Source: Euphorbia lathyris
Lineage: Eukaryota; Streptophyta; Magnoliopsida; Malpighiales; Euphorbiaceae
Reading direction: 5' to 3'
Assembly (NCBI RefSeq): GCF_963576675.1
Contig: NC_088916.1
Coordinates: forward strand, 9,005,001-9,069,000
Length of the DNA stretch: 64,000 nucleotides
The notes under the pieces were generated by a model. It had not been told where the DNA came from. It saw nothing but the letters and a program-made list of their open reading frames with translations, and ran no database searches. How positions within the stretch are numbered: position 1 is the stretch's first letter; every line of letters begins with the position of its first letter. A program made the position numbers and the translations under genes. Positions 1 through 9,704 of this stretch are shown here, in pieces.

Positions 1-1152
1 GCCTCACTAAGGACTGGAATAATTCACTCACTCTCGTATGGCATTTATTTACCATAGGAGGAAAAAAAAATATGCAACTTCACTCCTTAGCTCAGCCACC
101 ACACCCTTAGGGTGTGAGTTTGCCTTTTGGTCCTGAATCTATGGGTCAAAATTCTTCCAAACATAGTCCAAAGGACTTGACAAAGGTTGTAATGTTAGGC
201 TCAGGTTCTGGTTTGACAGTGAGAGGCTATTTAAGTGTATAAATTCTGTCTTTATGCAAATTATTTAACCTACTCAGCTTTCAACATCTTAGCATTCCTT
301 TCCTTACCCGACCCACACAGCCTGCTTCTCATAACAAACTACTCTTTCTATTCATAGTGAGCAATCATTAAAGATTTCTCCATCCAAACACATGATTCCC
401 AGGTTCCTTTCTATCTTTTCTTTAGCATCATCTGCTCAATCACCTTTGTTTTCCTGATTTGTGTATCTTTAAAAGCACATGATTTCAAATTAAGCAGTTG
501 GTTTTGAAGCACAAGACAGAATTCAGGGTATTTAGGAATATCAGTGAAAGGAAGGGGTTTCTTTGCGTGGTTTTTAGAAAGAACATGTTATGGCTCAAGT
601 TGGTTATCCTAAATTTAGAGTGCAAAGCACATGTGGCTTTTTGTGTAGCGGAAAGGGAATCTAATTGCCTTTTTCCTCCTATGATTGTTAAAAAGAATCT
701 CCATTTCAACAGGGCAAACCAAGGCAAATTCTCCCTAAAGATACTGAGTGTTGGCCCACTCAGAAAAATCAGTGCATAGTTTAGATGCACTTGCAGGCTC
801 GAGTTCTCACTATTTTTGGGGAAATGCAATAAGGTAAGGGTTTCTAATTGTGAAAGAAGATTTAAAAATTTCAAAATTTTTGGAACTTCCAGACTCCGGG
901 AGACATAATTCAAACAAACAACTAAAACTAGACAAATCCATCATAATACGCACAGTCTGTACAATGATTCCCGTGAACACAAAACAATTTAAGAGATTTA
1001 ATAAATAAGGAGACGAGAAAGCAAAGAAAAGATTACAACAGACATTTACATCAAAGATTCTCAAGGGGGTACTTGTTATTCACCAAATCAATTAAATTAA
1101 CAACCTGAATAAGCATTTATCATGTTATTCCTGCATATATTGTGATGTGTAA
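1..1152. other. Non-coding left flank, probably the 3' non-coding part of the Athila-type element
   Basis: Only short overlapping open frames on both strands occur here and none resembles a known protein. The stretch lies downstream, in minus-strand sense, of the extra ORF and its purine-rich tract. No clear match to the LTR at 15790-17200 was seen by eye. Confidence 0.45.
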
Positions 1153-1153
1153 C

Positions 1154-1194
1154 TCCCCACCCCCAAATTAAAACGGAACATTGTCCTCAATGTT
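1154..1194 (-). promoter_or_regulatory. Purine tract next to an 18-bp palindrome, typical of the Athila 3' region
   Basis: On the minus strand the palindrome AACATTGAGGACAATGTT (1177-1194; 7-bp arms, 4-nt loop) is followed by a G-rich purine tract (1154-1167). From memory, a similar ACATTG-AGGA-CAATGT plus G-rich tract recurs downstream of pol in Athila/Tat elements. The tract could be the polypurine primer for plus-strand synthesis. No LTR start was recognised beside it, so that role is an inference. Confidence 0.5.
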
Positions 1195-1313
1195 ATCAGG
1201 ATGGCAGCAAATCATAGACAATAATAGCATAATAACATAGGCAGAGTGCACATTTTGATAGAGTAAGGGTGTTAGATGTTACCAAATGCTAGGACAGCGA
1301 CAAAGGTGACGAA

Positions 1314-1372
1314 TCAGACAGGCTGGGAGAGAGAGGAGTTAACCTCTCTATCCGCAGTGGCAGGAATGCCCT
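1314..1372 (-). pseudogene. Distal 3' end of the Athila extra ORF, separated by the nested insertion
   Basis: If the five-base target duplication is counted once, the minus-strand frame that stops at the LTR junction near 8384 continues here for about 19 codons and ends at TGA 1316-1314. The intact parental ORF therefore ended only about 20 codons beyond the insertion point. This strip is too short to identify alone. The assignment rests on frame continuity across the insertion. Confidence 0.75.
1368..1372. repeat. Target-site duplication (left copy) of the nested LTR element
   Basis: GCCCT immediately precedes the 5' LTR (TGAT...) and recurs at 8387-8391 right after the 3' LTR (...ATCA). 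A perfect 5-bp duplication is what a Ty3/gypsy integrase leaves. Confidence 0.93.
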
Positions 1373-1819
1373 TGATAGGGGTCAAAAACCCCTATCTTTG
1401 GGTACGGTTTTAGGACGGTTTTTAGAGTAATTTGGTTAATAAGCGAGCAATTCTCGCATTTAAATGCTTTTGTGTGAGTTAGTTAGAAATTGGAAACGTT
1501 CTATTTACTTTTCGTTGTTTAGGCTCGTTTTGTGATCAATTTAGGCAAATACGGCCGAAATAACATGCATATTAGAATTCCGTTATCTTTTGAAGCTAAT
1601 TGGTCCGTCAAAAGTCGCACCAAACGAAACGTTTGCTCAAAATAAGCGATTGACGGATCAATTTGGCGTTTAGACTAATGTTTCTTGGAGTTTTTATGCG
1701 TGTGCAGGTGTAAGTTCGGACGAAAAAGGGTATAGAAGTCATCCGGCACGGATCGAGCGCGTTTCGGGCGAAAACGCTCGGCGAGCAGGACCCCCCGGCA
1801 GCCGCTCGGCGAATTGAGC

Positions 1820-2070
1820 ATCGGCACGCAGCCCGGGCAGCAGCCCAGGCAGCGCCCAGGCACTGCCCAGGCAGCGCCCAGGCACTGCCCAGGCACTGCC
1901 CAGGCACTGCCCAGGCAGTGTGCCTGCTCGCCGAGCAGGCAGTGCCTGCTCGCCGAGCAGGCACCCAGGGGCCTGCTCGCCGAGCAGGCCACCAGGCGCC
2001 TGCTCGGCGAGCAGGGGCTGCTCGTCGCAATTCTGCTCGGCGAGCAGCCTTTCCTGCTCGGCGAGCAGAC
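1820..2070. repeat. GC-rich minisatellite with near-perfect palindromes in U3 of the 5' LTR
   Basis: The first half is a tandem of 11-bp units, CCCAGGCACTG and CCCAGGCAGCG. The second half is a run of odd palindromes, CCTGCTCG-C/G-CGAGCAGG, separated by short spacers. Each palindrome has 8-bp arms around one base and could form a hairpin. The array lies about 120-370 bp upstream of the TATA box. Long open frames rich in Ala, Arg and Pro run through it on both strands; they are by-products of the repeat. Confidence 0.9.
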
Positions 2071-2185
2071 CTGCGGGAATTGGTCAAAAAGACCAATTCT
2101 GCCCCCACGAAGCCACGTTCGGCCCCACGTCTTCCTACACCAACAAGGACACGAAATTAGGTCAAAACGAGGCCCAAGACGCGTC

Positions 2186-2193
2186 TATAAATA
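2186..2193 (+). promoter_or_regulatory. TATA box of the 5' LTR
   Basis: TATAAATA within GTCTATAAATAGGA, at the expected U3/R position downstream of the repeat array. The same motif is at 7446-7453 in the 3' LTR. The transcript start would be about 25-35 bp downstream, by analogy. Confidence 0.75.
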
Positions 2194-3132
2194 GGAATTT
2201 TCAATTGTAAATTAGATATCTTTTACTTTTGTAATTAGCTTAGCTTCCACCTTGAGAAATCCTCTCCACCTCCTCCATAACCTTCAAACCTCCATTGAAG
2301 ACACCTCCGAAGCTCCATTCACCGAGGATTACTCAAGCTCCATCCTTAAATCCTAGAAAGACGCCTGCATTGGTAGACAGGTTCCCTGAAAGGGATTTTT
2401 CTTCTTTTATATTCTGTCTAGCCTCTGATACATGCTATGAATTCTAGGTTTATTGTAACTTCGTGACAATTCCTTCATCTTTGATATATAATATAGATTT
2501 TGTTTATTCAACTGTTTTGATGTTTTAATCTTTGTCTTACGCTTTGTCTGATTGGTTTAACTCATTCGATAATCCCAAAATTAGGTTGGCACATATTGCG
2601 AGCTGAATCTGACCTAGTCAGTGCCTATAGGATTGACGACCCTATAGAAGATTAAGCCCAAATTACTGAGCCTTAGAGCTAGTTTCGGCCTTACAAGGGA
2701 ATCACGAACTAGGGACTTTAGGAGGATAGGTCGGGTTAATCGCCTTGGACATAAGCGACTTAGTTTCAATTCAATTGCTTAAACACTCTATCATTGTTAT
2801 CATCGTATTCCTTCATGTTCATTCAGGCTGATTGCTTTGGTAAAAGATCAATTAGGGGTAGAGTAATTTAGTTAGGCTTAGAATAACTTAGCTAGAATTA
2901 GATAACTTAATTAGAATTAGTGTAATTCAACCTAGGAGTAGATTAATTAAACAAAACCAAACTCAAAACCCCCCTAAGCCTAGATAACATCCGAGACTTA
3001 GTAATTCGGTACTTGCAGAAATAAATCCTGTGGACGATAACCTGGACTTAAACCCAGAAATTTATTACTTGATAACGACGGGGTACACTTATCCCTTAGA
3101 TCGGGTTCTTCACGGAATCCGCATCAAGTTTT

Positions 3133-3150
3133 TGGCGCCGTTGCCGGGGA
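3133..3150 (+). other. Primer-binding site for tRNA-Asp
   Basis: TGGCGCCGTTGCCGGGGA is exactly complementary to the 3' end of plant tRNA-Asp, as recalled, and lies six bases after the LTR end. tRNA-Asp priming is usual for the Athila/Tat lineage. Confidence 0.92.
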
Positions 3151-3344
3151 TTTATTTCTTCTGCAATATCGAACCAAAGGTTGATTTGTTAGTTTAGGCA
3201 TTCATTGTGAATATCTCTGTTTATATCGTTTATACTTGTTGATATATGATTTCTTTATACGTTTCTATACTTGTTCATATCTGTATACTGTTACTTATCA
3301 ACTTTTGTGCTAGAACTTCACTTTTTCTCAGCATTCTCTGATCA

Positions 3345-4307
3345 ATGAATTGGCAAGAAAAAGTCGAGTGGCAAGCTCAAAAGTTTACTATCCCATCAAG
3401 ACAATACATTCATACCCTGGAGAATGAGGCTCCCAATCCCTCCATGGCCGACTTAAATGAGAAAATGGATATCTTGATGGCAAATCTGAGCCTCAACACC
3501 AATGAAAGTGTAAGTTTTGTGGGTAATCACCAAAGGTATAATTCTAACCCCAATTCTTACAGCTTTTATGGTAGTGATTGGAGGAGACCTCAACACTCAA
3601 ATATGTCCTACGGGAACCCTAACATATTGAGGCCTCCAAATAGGTTTGTTAATGAGCACAGGGAAAACGAATTGGGAATGTTCCCTTACGAACAAGCAAG
3701 CCAAGTTCCTCCACAACCCTCTAGCTCACGAGATGAGGTGCTGTCCCTTTTGAAAGGAATATCAGCCCGACTTACAATCAACGAGGAGGTTTGCAAGGAC
3801 TTGAGCAACCAACTGGCTCAAATAAACCAAGAGATGCAAAAGCAATCCCGAGATGCTCTCCCAAGCATAAAGGAAAACATAGAAATCCCACAAAGGGGAT
3901 CAGCTCAAGCCATCTCTTTGAGGAATGACAAAAAGGTAGAACCAAGTCCACTATCACATGCATCACTCGAGGTAAGTGAAGAACCGGAAGCGGTAAGCAA
4001 CCCCGGTTCAAAATCTGAAATTCTAAATCATGTGGTAGAGATAAAAGATCAAATCAAAACTTGTGTATCTCAAGTACCTTTTCCTCAAACATTAGAAAAG
4101 TTTAGGTTTGTTTCATGCTCAGAAGTTTTCATTCTCTTCGACCTACCAAGAGAATCCAAAAGGGAGGAAACCAAACTTTTTCATAATATGTTTAAATTCG
4201 GCCTCCTGCTTTCATTAAACTTATTAGAGGCTCTTAATCCGTTTTGTAGGTACGGATTATTTATTCAGGAATTTGAATTTCTAACGCGAGTAGAAGCATA
4301 CACCTAG
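3345..4307 (+). CDS. Gag-derived protein of the non-autonomous element (320 aa)
   Basis: An uninterrupted ORF with a true ATG begins about 195 bp after the primer site. It resembles the segment after the capsid in Athila/Tat gag: a tract rich in Asn, Tyr and Pro (residues about 60-110), a heptad-like stretch (about 130-170) and the conserved-looking AISLRNDKKVE segment (about 190-200), which corresponds to the AITLRSGK region of these gags. I see no zinc knuckle and no N-terminal capsid core. The last 60 residues look unrelated to gag and run straight to the post-pol hairpin, as expected if pol was deleted. The open frame suggests either recent origin or some selection. A function such as RNA binding is inference. 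Confidence 0.7.
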   Translation: MNWQEKVEWQAQKFTIPSRQYIHTLENEAPNPSMADLNEKMDILMANLSLNTNESVSFVGNHQRYNSNPNSYSFYGSDWRRPQHSNMSYGNPNILRPPNRFVNEHRENELGMFPYEQASQVPPQPSSSRDEVLSLLKGISARLTINEEVCKDLSNQLAQINQEMQKQSRDALPSIKENIEIPQRGSAQAISLRNDKKVEPSPLSHASLEVSEEPEAVSNPGSKSEILNHVVEIKDQIKTCVSQVPFPQTLEKFRFVSCSEVFILFDLPRESKREETKLFHNMFKFGLLLSLNLLEALNPFCRYGLFIQEFEFLTRVEAYT

Positions 4308-4350
4308 GCGGGAATTCTATGTCGAGCTCACCGACTATAACGTAGCGCTT

Positions 4351-4368
4351 CTTGGGAGGCAACCCAAG
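4351..4368 (+). promoter_or_regulatory. Conserved post-pol hairpin motif
   Basis: CTTGGGAGGCAACCCAAG forms a perfect 6-bp stem with a 6-nt loop, just downstream of the ORF stop. From memory, GGGAGGCAACCC is a recurrent motif after pol in plant Athila/Tat/Ogre elements. Its presence 45 bp after a gag-like ORF indicates that the pol block between them is missing. Its function is unknown. Confidence 0.6.
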
Positions 4369-4440
4369 TTTCAATAAAACTTTTCAGGTTTGTTTTATTT
4401 AGATTATACATTGATCCTTTAGTTTAGTCTTTTTAGTTTT

Positions 4441-4645
4441 CTTTTACGTTTTTTTTTAAAGTGTTCTTTAAAAAAAAATAAATAAAAAAAAATAAGAAAA
4501 AAAAAATAAATAAATAATTAAATAAATAAATATTTTTTTTAGTTGTTTAGTTTTATTTTATTTTATTTTTTTTATTTTTATTTTTATTTTTTATTTTTAA
4601 GTTTTTAGGTTCAAAAAAAAAAAAAAAAAAAAAAAAAATTTTTTT
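4441..4645. repeat. A/T homopolymer and simple-repeat tract
   Basis: Runs of T, then A with TAAA-type units, then T with ATTTT-type units, ending in about 27 consecutive A and 8 T. A and T blocks alternate, so the tract could fold on itself. There is no coding signal. A further (AAAT)n run lies at 4881-4925. Confidence 0.85.
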
Positions 4646-4647
4646 TG

Positions 4648-4832
4648 GCCCCAGGAGGCCCAGCTCGGCGAGCTGGGCACTGCCGCCCAGCTCGGCGAGC
4701 AGGGCACTGCCGCCCAGCTCGGCGAGCAGGGCCCTGCTCGCCGCGCGCTGGGCGCTGGCGCCCAGCACGCCGCTGGGCACTGCGCCCAGCCCGCCGCTGG
4801 GCACTGCTGCCCAGCGGCGGTGCTCGGCCGCG
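4648..4832. repeat. Internal GC-rich palindromic minisatellite related to the LTR array
   Basis: About 185 bp of units such as CAGCTCGGCGAGCTGGGCAC and GCCCAGC-x-GCGCTGGGC, many self-complementary, flanked on both sides by A/T tracts. The core CTCGGCGAGC is shared with the palindromes in both LTRs although this block lies in the interior. Open frames through it are repeat artefacts. Confidence 0.85.
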
Positions 4833-4929
4833 ATAAGGAATTTTTTTCGAGATTTTTTTTTTTTTTTCTCCCGAACGAAGCTGAAATAAATAAATAAATA
4901 AATAAATAAATAAACAAATAAAAAAATTT

Positions 4930-6550
4930 GCCACCGCAAATCGTCAAGCTTTTGCGATTGCGATAAAATCCGTAAGTTTTCTTCTCCACCCTAACTTCTT
5001 ACACTCGTACTTCATGATTTATGATGCAATGTTGGAACTTATTGCATAATTTTAGTGTGAGGAGGAGGGGTAGACAAACTTACAAAAATTGTATAAATTT
5101 TTAATTTTTGTTGCGTCGTGTCTAGTTTAGGTTTGCGTTTTGGTGTTTTGTTTATGTTTTTGCATGTTTAGGACCTAAAACCGTGAACCTCCTTCGAATC
5201 TGAACTTCGTTATTTGTCTTTGAGGGCTGAGAACCGAATCTAAAATTGCATGACAACTAGTTTAGGTGTAGGACACAACTCTTGTATCTGTAAAAGCATG
5301 AGCTAAGGTTTGCATTTAGACCCTACTTTTGAAGAAATGCTAAAATCATTACTTAGGTAGATAATTTAAGAATTGAAGGCATGTGATGTTAAACTTGAGT
5401 TTGGGGAAAACTAGTAAACACAAAATTGAAACCCAAAGAATTGTGAGCTGAATTTGAGCCTAAGAGCGAATATCGAAAAGCTTTTTTTTTTCTTGACATT
5501 TTTGTGTGAATGCTTTGACTTGTGGAAGATTACAGATTTTGCACCTAATACTGTGTTGAACCTACATGCAATGATTTGAGATGATAAACGATGAATCAGC
5601 CTCATTAGAATTAACCTTTTCTTTACCTTATTTTCTCTTTTTCATTCACTCTAGGAAGCCCCTTTGAGCCGACATTTTTGTAGTTTGTAGATTTTTCTTT
5701 CGTTCTAACCCGTTTTTGCGAACCACAACTTGGTTCGCTACTTAACCTTTGTTTTTGCAAAGCTCGAATTGAGCCTTTGTTTTTCTCTAGCGCTTTATCG
5801 TTGTTTATGGCATTATAGTAGCAAGCCAAAAGGCTAAGAGGTGAATGAGCATCACTATCCCAAAAGAAAAAAAAAAAAAAAACAAAAAAAAAAAAAAAAA
5901 AAACAAAAAAACAAAAAACAAAAAAATCACAAAAAAGAGAAAAGAAAAGAGACGAACAAAAGGGAAGAACTTCATTCCCCAGTTCCTAAAAATAAAAACG
6001 TCTCAAAAAGAAATCCAAAATAAGGGATGAATAAAAAGCTCAGTCACTCCGTATTTGCTAAAGCCATTTTAACCTTGTTTTTTTAGCTCTAGAGCTTTTA
6101 ACCTTTGTTGTACCTTTAACCCTCTAACCACATTACAACCCCAATTAGAGGCTGTTTTTGATATCATCGGAGTCATGTAGCATAGTAGAGGAACTCGGAT
6201 GAACGTGCAAAATCAGCGTAATCCTAAGCAAGAACATAAGCCGAGAGTAAACACCTTAGCCACCAAAAATTGTGTGAATGAGTGAACTACCTATGGTGAG
6301 GTGTTTTACTTAGCAATCCCCTTAAACTCGTTTAATTGAACATGTGTCCATTTGCTTAAAACTATGACCCATGATAATTGAAATGCGGCTTTTGGATATC
6401 GTGTCTCTACTTTGTATTTCCGAATCCATGTAATTACAGATGTTTGAAGTTGTGTCAAGCACCCAGTCAAACCGGGAGGTTTTCTAGCTTGCTTGTGGTG
6501 GAGGGTTTAGTTTTTTTAGTTTACTTGGGGACAAGTAAAGTTTTAAGTGC
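4930..6550 (+). other. Non-coding 3' interior of the non-autonomous element
   Basis: No frame resembles a protein. An A-rich run (5861-5945, A with C and G interruptions) yields only a lysine-rich pseudo-ORF. The rest is AT-rich spacer before the 3' LTR and looks like the remnant of a post-pol untranslated region. Confidence 0.65.
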
Positions 6551-6559
6551 GAGGAGGTT
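6551..6559 (+). other. Probable polypurine tract
   Basis: GAGGAGGTT abuts the start of the 3' LTR (TGATAGGGG at 6560), where a plus-strand primer is expected. It is short compared with typical plant tracts. Confidence 0.55.
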
Positions 6560-7004
6560 TGATAGGGGTCAAAAACCCCTATCTTTGGGTACGGTTTTAG
6601 GACGGTTTTTAGAGTAATTTGGTTAATAAGCGAGCAATTCTCGCATTTAAATGCTTTTGTGTGAGTTAGTTAGAAATTGGAAACGTTCTATTTACTTTTC
6701 GTTGTTTAGGCTCGTTTTGTGATCAATTTAGGCAAATACGGCCGAAATAACATGCATATTAGAATTCCGTTATCTTTTGAAGCTAATTGGTCCGTCAAAA
6801 GTCGCACCAAACGAAACGTTTGCTCAAAATAAGCGATTGACGGATCAATTTGGCTTTTAGACTAATGTTTCTTGGAGTTTTTATGCGTGTGCAGGTGTAA
6901 GTTCGGACGAAAAAGGGTATAGAAGTCATCCGGCACGGATCGAGCGCGTTTCGGGCGAAAACGCTCGGCAAGCAGGACCCCCCGGCAGCCGCTCGGCGAA
7001 TTGA

Positions 7005-7345
7005 GCATCGGCACGCAGCCCGGGCAGCAGCCCAGGCAGCGCCCAGGCACTGCCCAGGCACTGCCCAGGCAGCGCCCAGGCACTGCCCAGGCACTGCCCA
7101 GGCAGCGCCCAGGCACTGCCCAGGCACTGCCCAAGCAGCGCCCAGGCACTGCCCAGGCACTGCCCAGGCAGTGTGCCTGCTCGCCGAGCAGGCAGCAGGC
7201 ACCCAGGGGCCTGCTCGCCGAGCAGGAAGTGCCTGCTCGCCGAGCAGGCCACCAGGCGCCTGCTCGGCGAGCAGGGGCTGCTCGTCGCAATTCTGCTCGG
7301 CGAGCAGCCTTTCCTGCTCGGCGAGCAGACCTGCGGGAATTGGTC
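7005..7345. repeat. GC-rich palindromic minisatellite in the 3' LTR, expanded
   Basis: The same 11-bp CCCAGGCACTG/CCCAGGCAGCG units and CCTGCTCGCCGAGCAGG palindromes as at 1820-2070, but with additional 11-bp units and a different order of palindrome spacers. Nearby single-copy LTR sequence is almost identical between the two LTRs. Confidence 0.9.
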
Positions 7346-7445
7346 AAAAAGACCAATTCTGCCCCCACGAAGCCACGTTCGGCCCCACGTCTTCCTACAC
7401 CAACAAGGACACGAAATTAGGTCAAAATGAGGCCCAAGACGCGTC

Positions 7446-7453
7446 TATAAATA
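7446..7453 (+). promoter_or_regulatory. TATA box of the 3' LTR
   Basis: TATAAATA, identical in context to 2186-2193. In this LTR it could drive read-out into the flanking Athila remnant. Confidence 0.7.
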
Positions 7454-8386
7454 GGAATTTTCAATTGTAAATTAGATATCTTTTACTTTTGTAATTAGCT
7501 TAGCTTCCACCTTGAGAAATCCTCTCCACCTCCTCCATAACCTTCAAACCTCCATTGAAGACACCTCCGAAGCTCCATTCACCGAGGATTACTCAAGCTC
7601 CATCCTTAAATCCTAGAAAGACGCCTGCATTGGTAGACAGGTTCCCTGAAAGGGATTTTTCTTCTTTTATATTCTGTCTAGCCTCTGATACATGCTATGA
7701 ATTCTAGGTTTATTGTAACTTCGTGACAATTCCTTCATCTTTGATATATAATATAGATTTTGTTTATTCAACTGTTTTGATGTTTTAATCTTTGTCTTAC
7801 GCTTTGTCTGATTGGTTTAACTCATTCGATAATCCCAAAATTAGGTTGGCACATATTGCGAGCTGAATCTGACCTAGTCAGTGCCTATAGGATTGACGAC
7901 CCTATAGAAGATTAAGCCCAAATTACTGAGCCTTAGAGCTAGTTTCGGCCTTACAAGGGAATCACGAACTAGGGACTTTAGGAGGATAGGTCGGGTTAAT
8001 CGCCTTGGACATAAGCGACTTAGTTTCAATTCAATTGCTTAAACACTCTATCATTGTTATCATCGTATTCCTTCATGTTCATTCAGTCTGATTGCTTTGG
8101 TAAAAGATCAATTAGGGGTAGAGTAATTTAGTTAGGCTTAGAATAACTTAGCTAGAATTAGATAACTTAATTAGAATTAGTGTAATTCAACCTAGGAGTA
8201 GATTAATTAAACAAAACCAAACTCAAAACCCCCCTAAGCCTAGATAACATCCGAGACTTAGTAATTCGGTACTTGCAGAAATAAATCCTGTGGACGATAA
8301 CCTGGACTTAAACCCAGAAATTTATTACTTGATAACGACGGGGTACACTTATCCCTTAGATCGGGTTCTTCACGGAATCCGCATCA

Positions 8387-8391
8387 GCCCT
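8387..8391. repeat. Target-site duplication (right copy) of the nested LTR element
   Basis: GCCCT directly after the 3' LTR end, matching 1368-1372. Confidence 0.93.
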
Positions 8392-9704
8392 CCCCTTTCG
8401 AGGACGCATCAGCATTAGCAGGTGTTTCAGGTGTTTTTCTTACCGGACTCTTAATGGAAAAACCGGATGGACTTTCCTTGCCATGCTCCTCAATACAGAT
8501 GGTTTTGAGCATGTCTATCGATCCCTGTTGTGACTCGTATTTTTGCTCAAGGGCAAATATCATTTCTCGATTGGCTTGGTTTTGAGCAAACAGGGCATTG
8601 AACTTGTCAAGGATGTCCTCGCTAGAAAGCTTTGCACATTTCTTATAGAACTCCAGGTCCTTTGGCCGCTCGACTTGTTCGGAATCCGATGAGACCGGCA
8701 CAGTTGGTTCACTTTTCCTCTTCCGACTTTCGACTCTCCTGGCCGCAACAAAGTCCACCATCCAAACCCACTTTCCATTCACCAGTTTGCCAAACAACAT
8801 TTTCTGCAGACTCCGGAGATCAATCTGGTCCGGGTGGTTCACAATAGTGAGCCGAGAGTGGTCCTCAGGCTTAAAAACCCCTATGGATTCAGCAATTCTA
8901 GTGACAATGCTCCCGCAGCAGATGACCGAAGAGTTCTTTTTACCAAAAGCACTGATGTACTCCCCAAACCAGTAACCTAAATTCATCCTTGGCCCGATTG
9001 CCATACTCCACAAAGCTGTAAGGTCTGCATGCGGCATAGTGGCTTGATTTTCACGAGCAAAGATTGTGCCGGAGACCAGTTTATGCAAGTAACGAACAGC
9101 ATAATCATCAATATTTGACGCTTTGGAAATGCTCCCGTCATAATATGGCTGTCCCGAAATAGAATTCCAGAAGCCAGTAGGGTCAAAGACATCAGGGGTC
9201 TTGGTAAAGGCTTCCTTGTAGCTCTCGGACTCCAGGTCATCATCGTCCGAAGCACCTAGCAAACAGTTAAACATGTTGAGCGAAGGTCTATGAGTGTGAC
9301 CTATGAGCCTGAAATTGAACCTCCCTTCTTCATCAGGGTCCGTAATCTCAGCATCGTGCTTGAAAGTAGCCAGGAACTCTAACGTCAGTTCTTTGTATAC
9401 CGGCTCCGTCATCTCAAAGAAGCAGCCGAAATGGCCTGCCTCCATGAGCTTGTGCACTCATTCAGCAAGCTTGAGCCTCTTCAGGGTGTCCCAACAAACT
9501 GTTCTTATGGGCCCGAATTCAAGTTTAGCCAGATCTTCGTAGTACTTTTGCACCTCAGCATCTTTGAAATGAGAGAGTTTTTTTCACTAGCTTTTCATCC
9601 GTAACGAAAGCGACCGTGCTTGGTTCCGTCATCTTGCCCTTGGCTTTCTCTTTCTTTGTAGAGCCCTCGATTTTGACGTGCTTGCCAGATCCACGAGTTC
9701 TCAT
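8392..9704 (-). pseudogene. Athila extra ORF in the env position (ATHILA ORF family), broken
   Basis: The minus-strand frame starts at ATG 9704. A one-base gain in an A run near 9590 shifts the frame, a TGA lies at 9460-9458, and the nested LTR element cuts the 3' end at 8392. The part below 9457 is open for about 355 codons. It contains the segment around 9130-8900, with YLHKLVSGTIFARE followed by LWSMAIGPRMNLGYW and ICCGSIVTRIAESIGVF. I recognise this as typical of the ORF found after integrase in Athila/Calypso-type elements. The C-terminal part is charged and Ser/Pro-rich. I see no signal peptide and no membrane span, so an envelope function is not supported. The tail continues at 1372-1314. 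Confidence 0.75.

Larger units (their letters stand above)
1373..3126 (+). repeat. 5' LTR of the non-autonomous element
   Basis: Direct repeat of 6560-8386, starting TGATAGGGG and ending CGCATCA. U3 carries a GC-rich minisatellite (about 1820-2070) and a TATA box at 2186. The R/U5 part from about 2215 is long and AT-rich. It is 73 bp shorter than the 3' LTR, the difference lying in the minisatellite. Confidence 0.95.
1373..8386 (+). mobile_element. Young non-autonomous Ty3/gypsy (Athila/Tat-like) LTR retrotransposon carrying only a gag-like ORF
   Basis: The element is 7,014 bp with LTRs of 1,754 bp (1373-3126) and 1,827 bp (6560-8386), termini TGAT...ATCA, a perfect GCCCT duplication and a perfect 18-nt tRNA-Asp primer site. 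The 3.4-kb interior has one ORF (3345-4307) and no protease, RT or integrase, so its movement would need enzymes from a partner. Outside the repeat array I count four substitutions between LTRs (at the bases near 1664, 1784, 2167 and 2827), which implies recent insertion. The Athila-type host element is much older and full of stops. The interior holds homopolymers, AT simple repeats and a GC-rich palindromic block. Confidence 0.93.
6560..8386 (+). repeat. 3' LTR of the non-autonomous element
   Basis: Near-identical copy of 1373-3126 with the same termini. The minisatellite (about 7005-7345) is longer and differently ordered than in the 5' LTR. The TATA box is at 7446-7453. Confidence 0.95.

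Noticed and set aside
485..1064. Overlapping 84-142 codon frames on both strands near the left edge
   Set aside because: No recognisable domain, opposite-strand overlap and AT-rich composition. They are probably chance frames in retroelement non-coding sequence.
1608..2210. Several overlapping open frames rich in Ala, Arg and Pro on both strands (and their twins at 6795-7470)
   Set aside because: They arise from the GC-rich palindromic minisatellite, which is open in most frames. They start in LTR sequence and change length with repeat number.
4553..4989. Open frames at the GC block and A/T tracts of the nested element
   Set aside because: Low-complexity translations of homopolymers and tandem repeats, with no protein-like composition.
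5841..6030. Lysine-rich frames
   Set aside because: Translation of an A-rich simple repeat.
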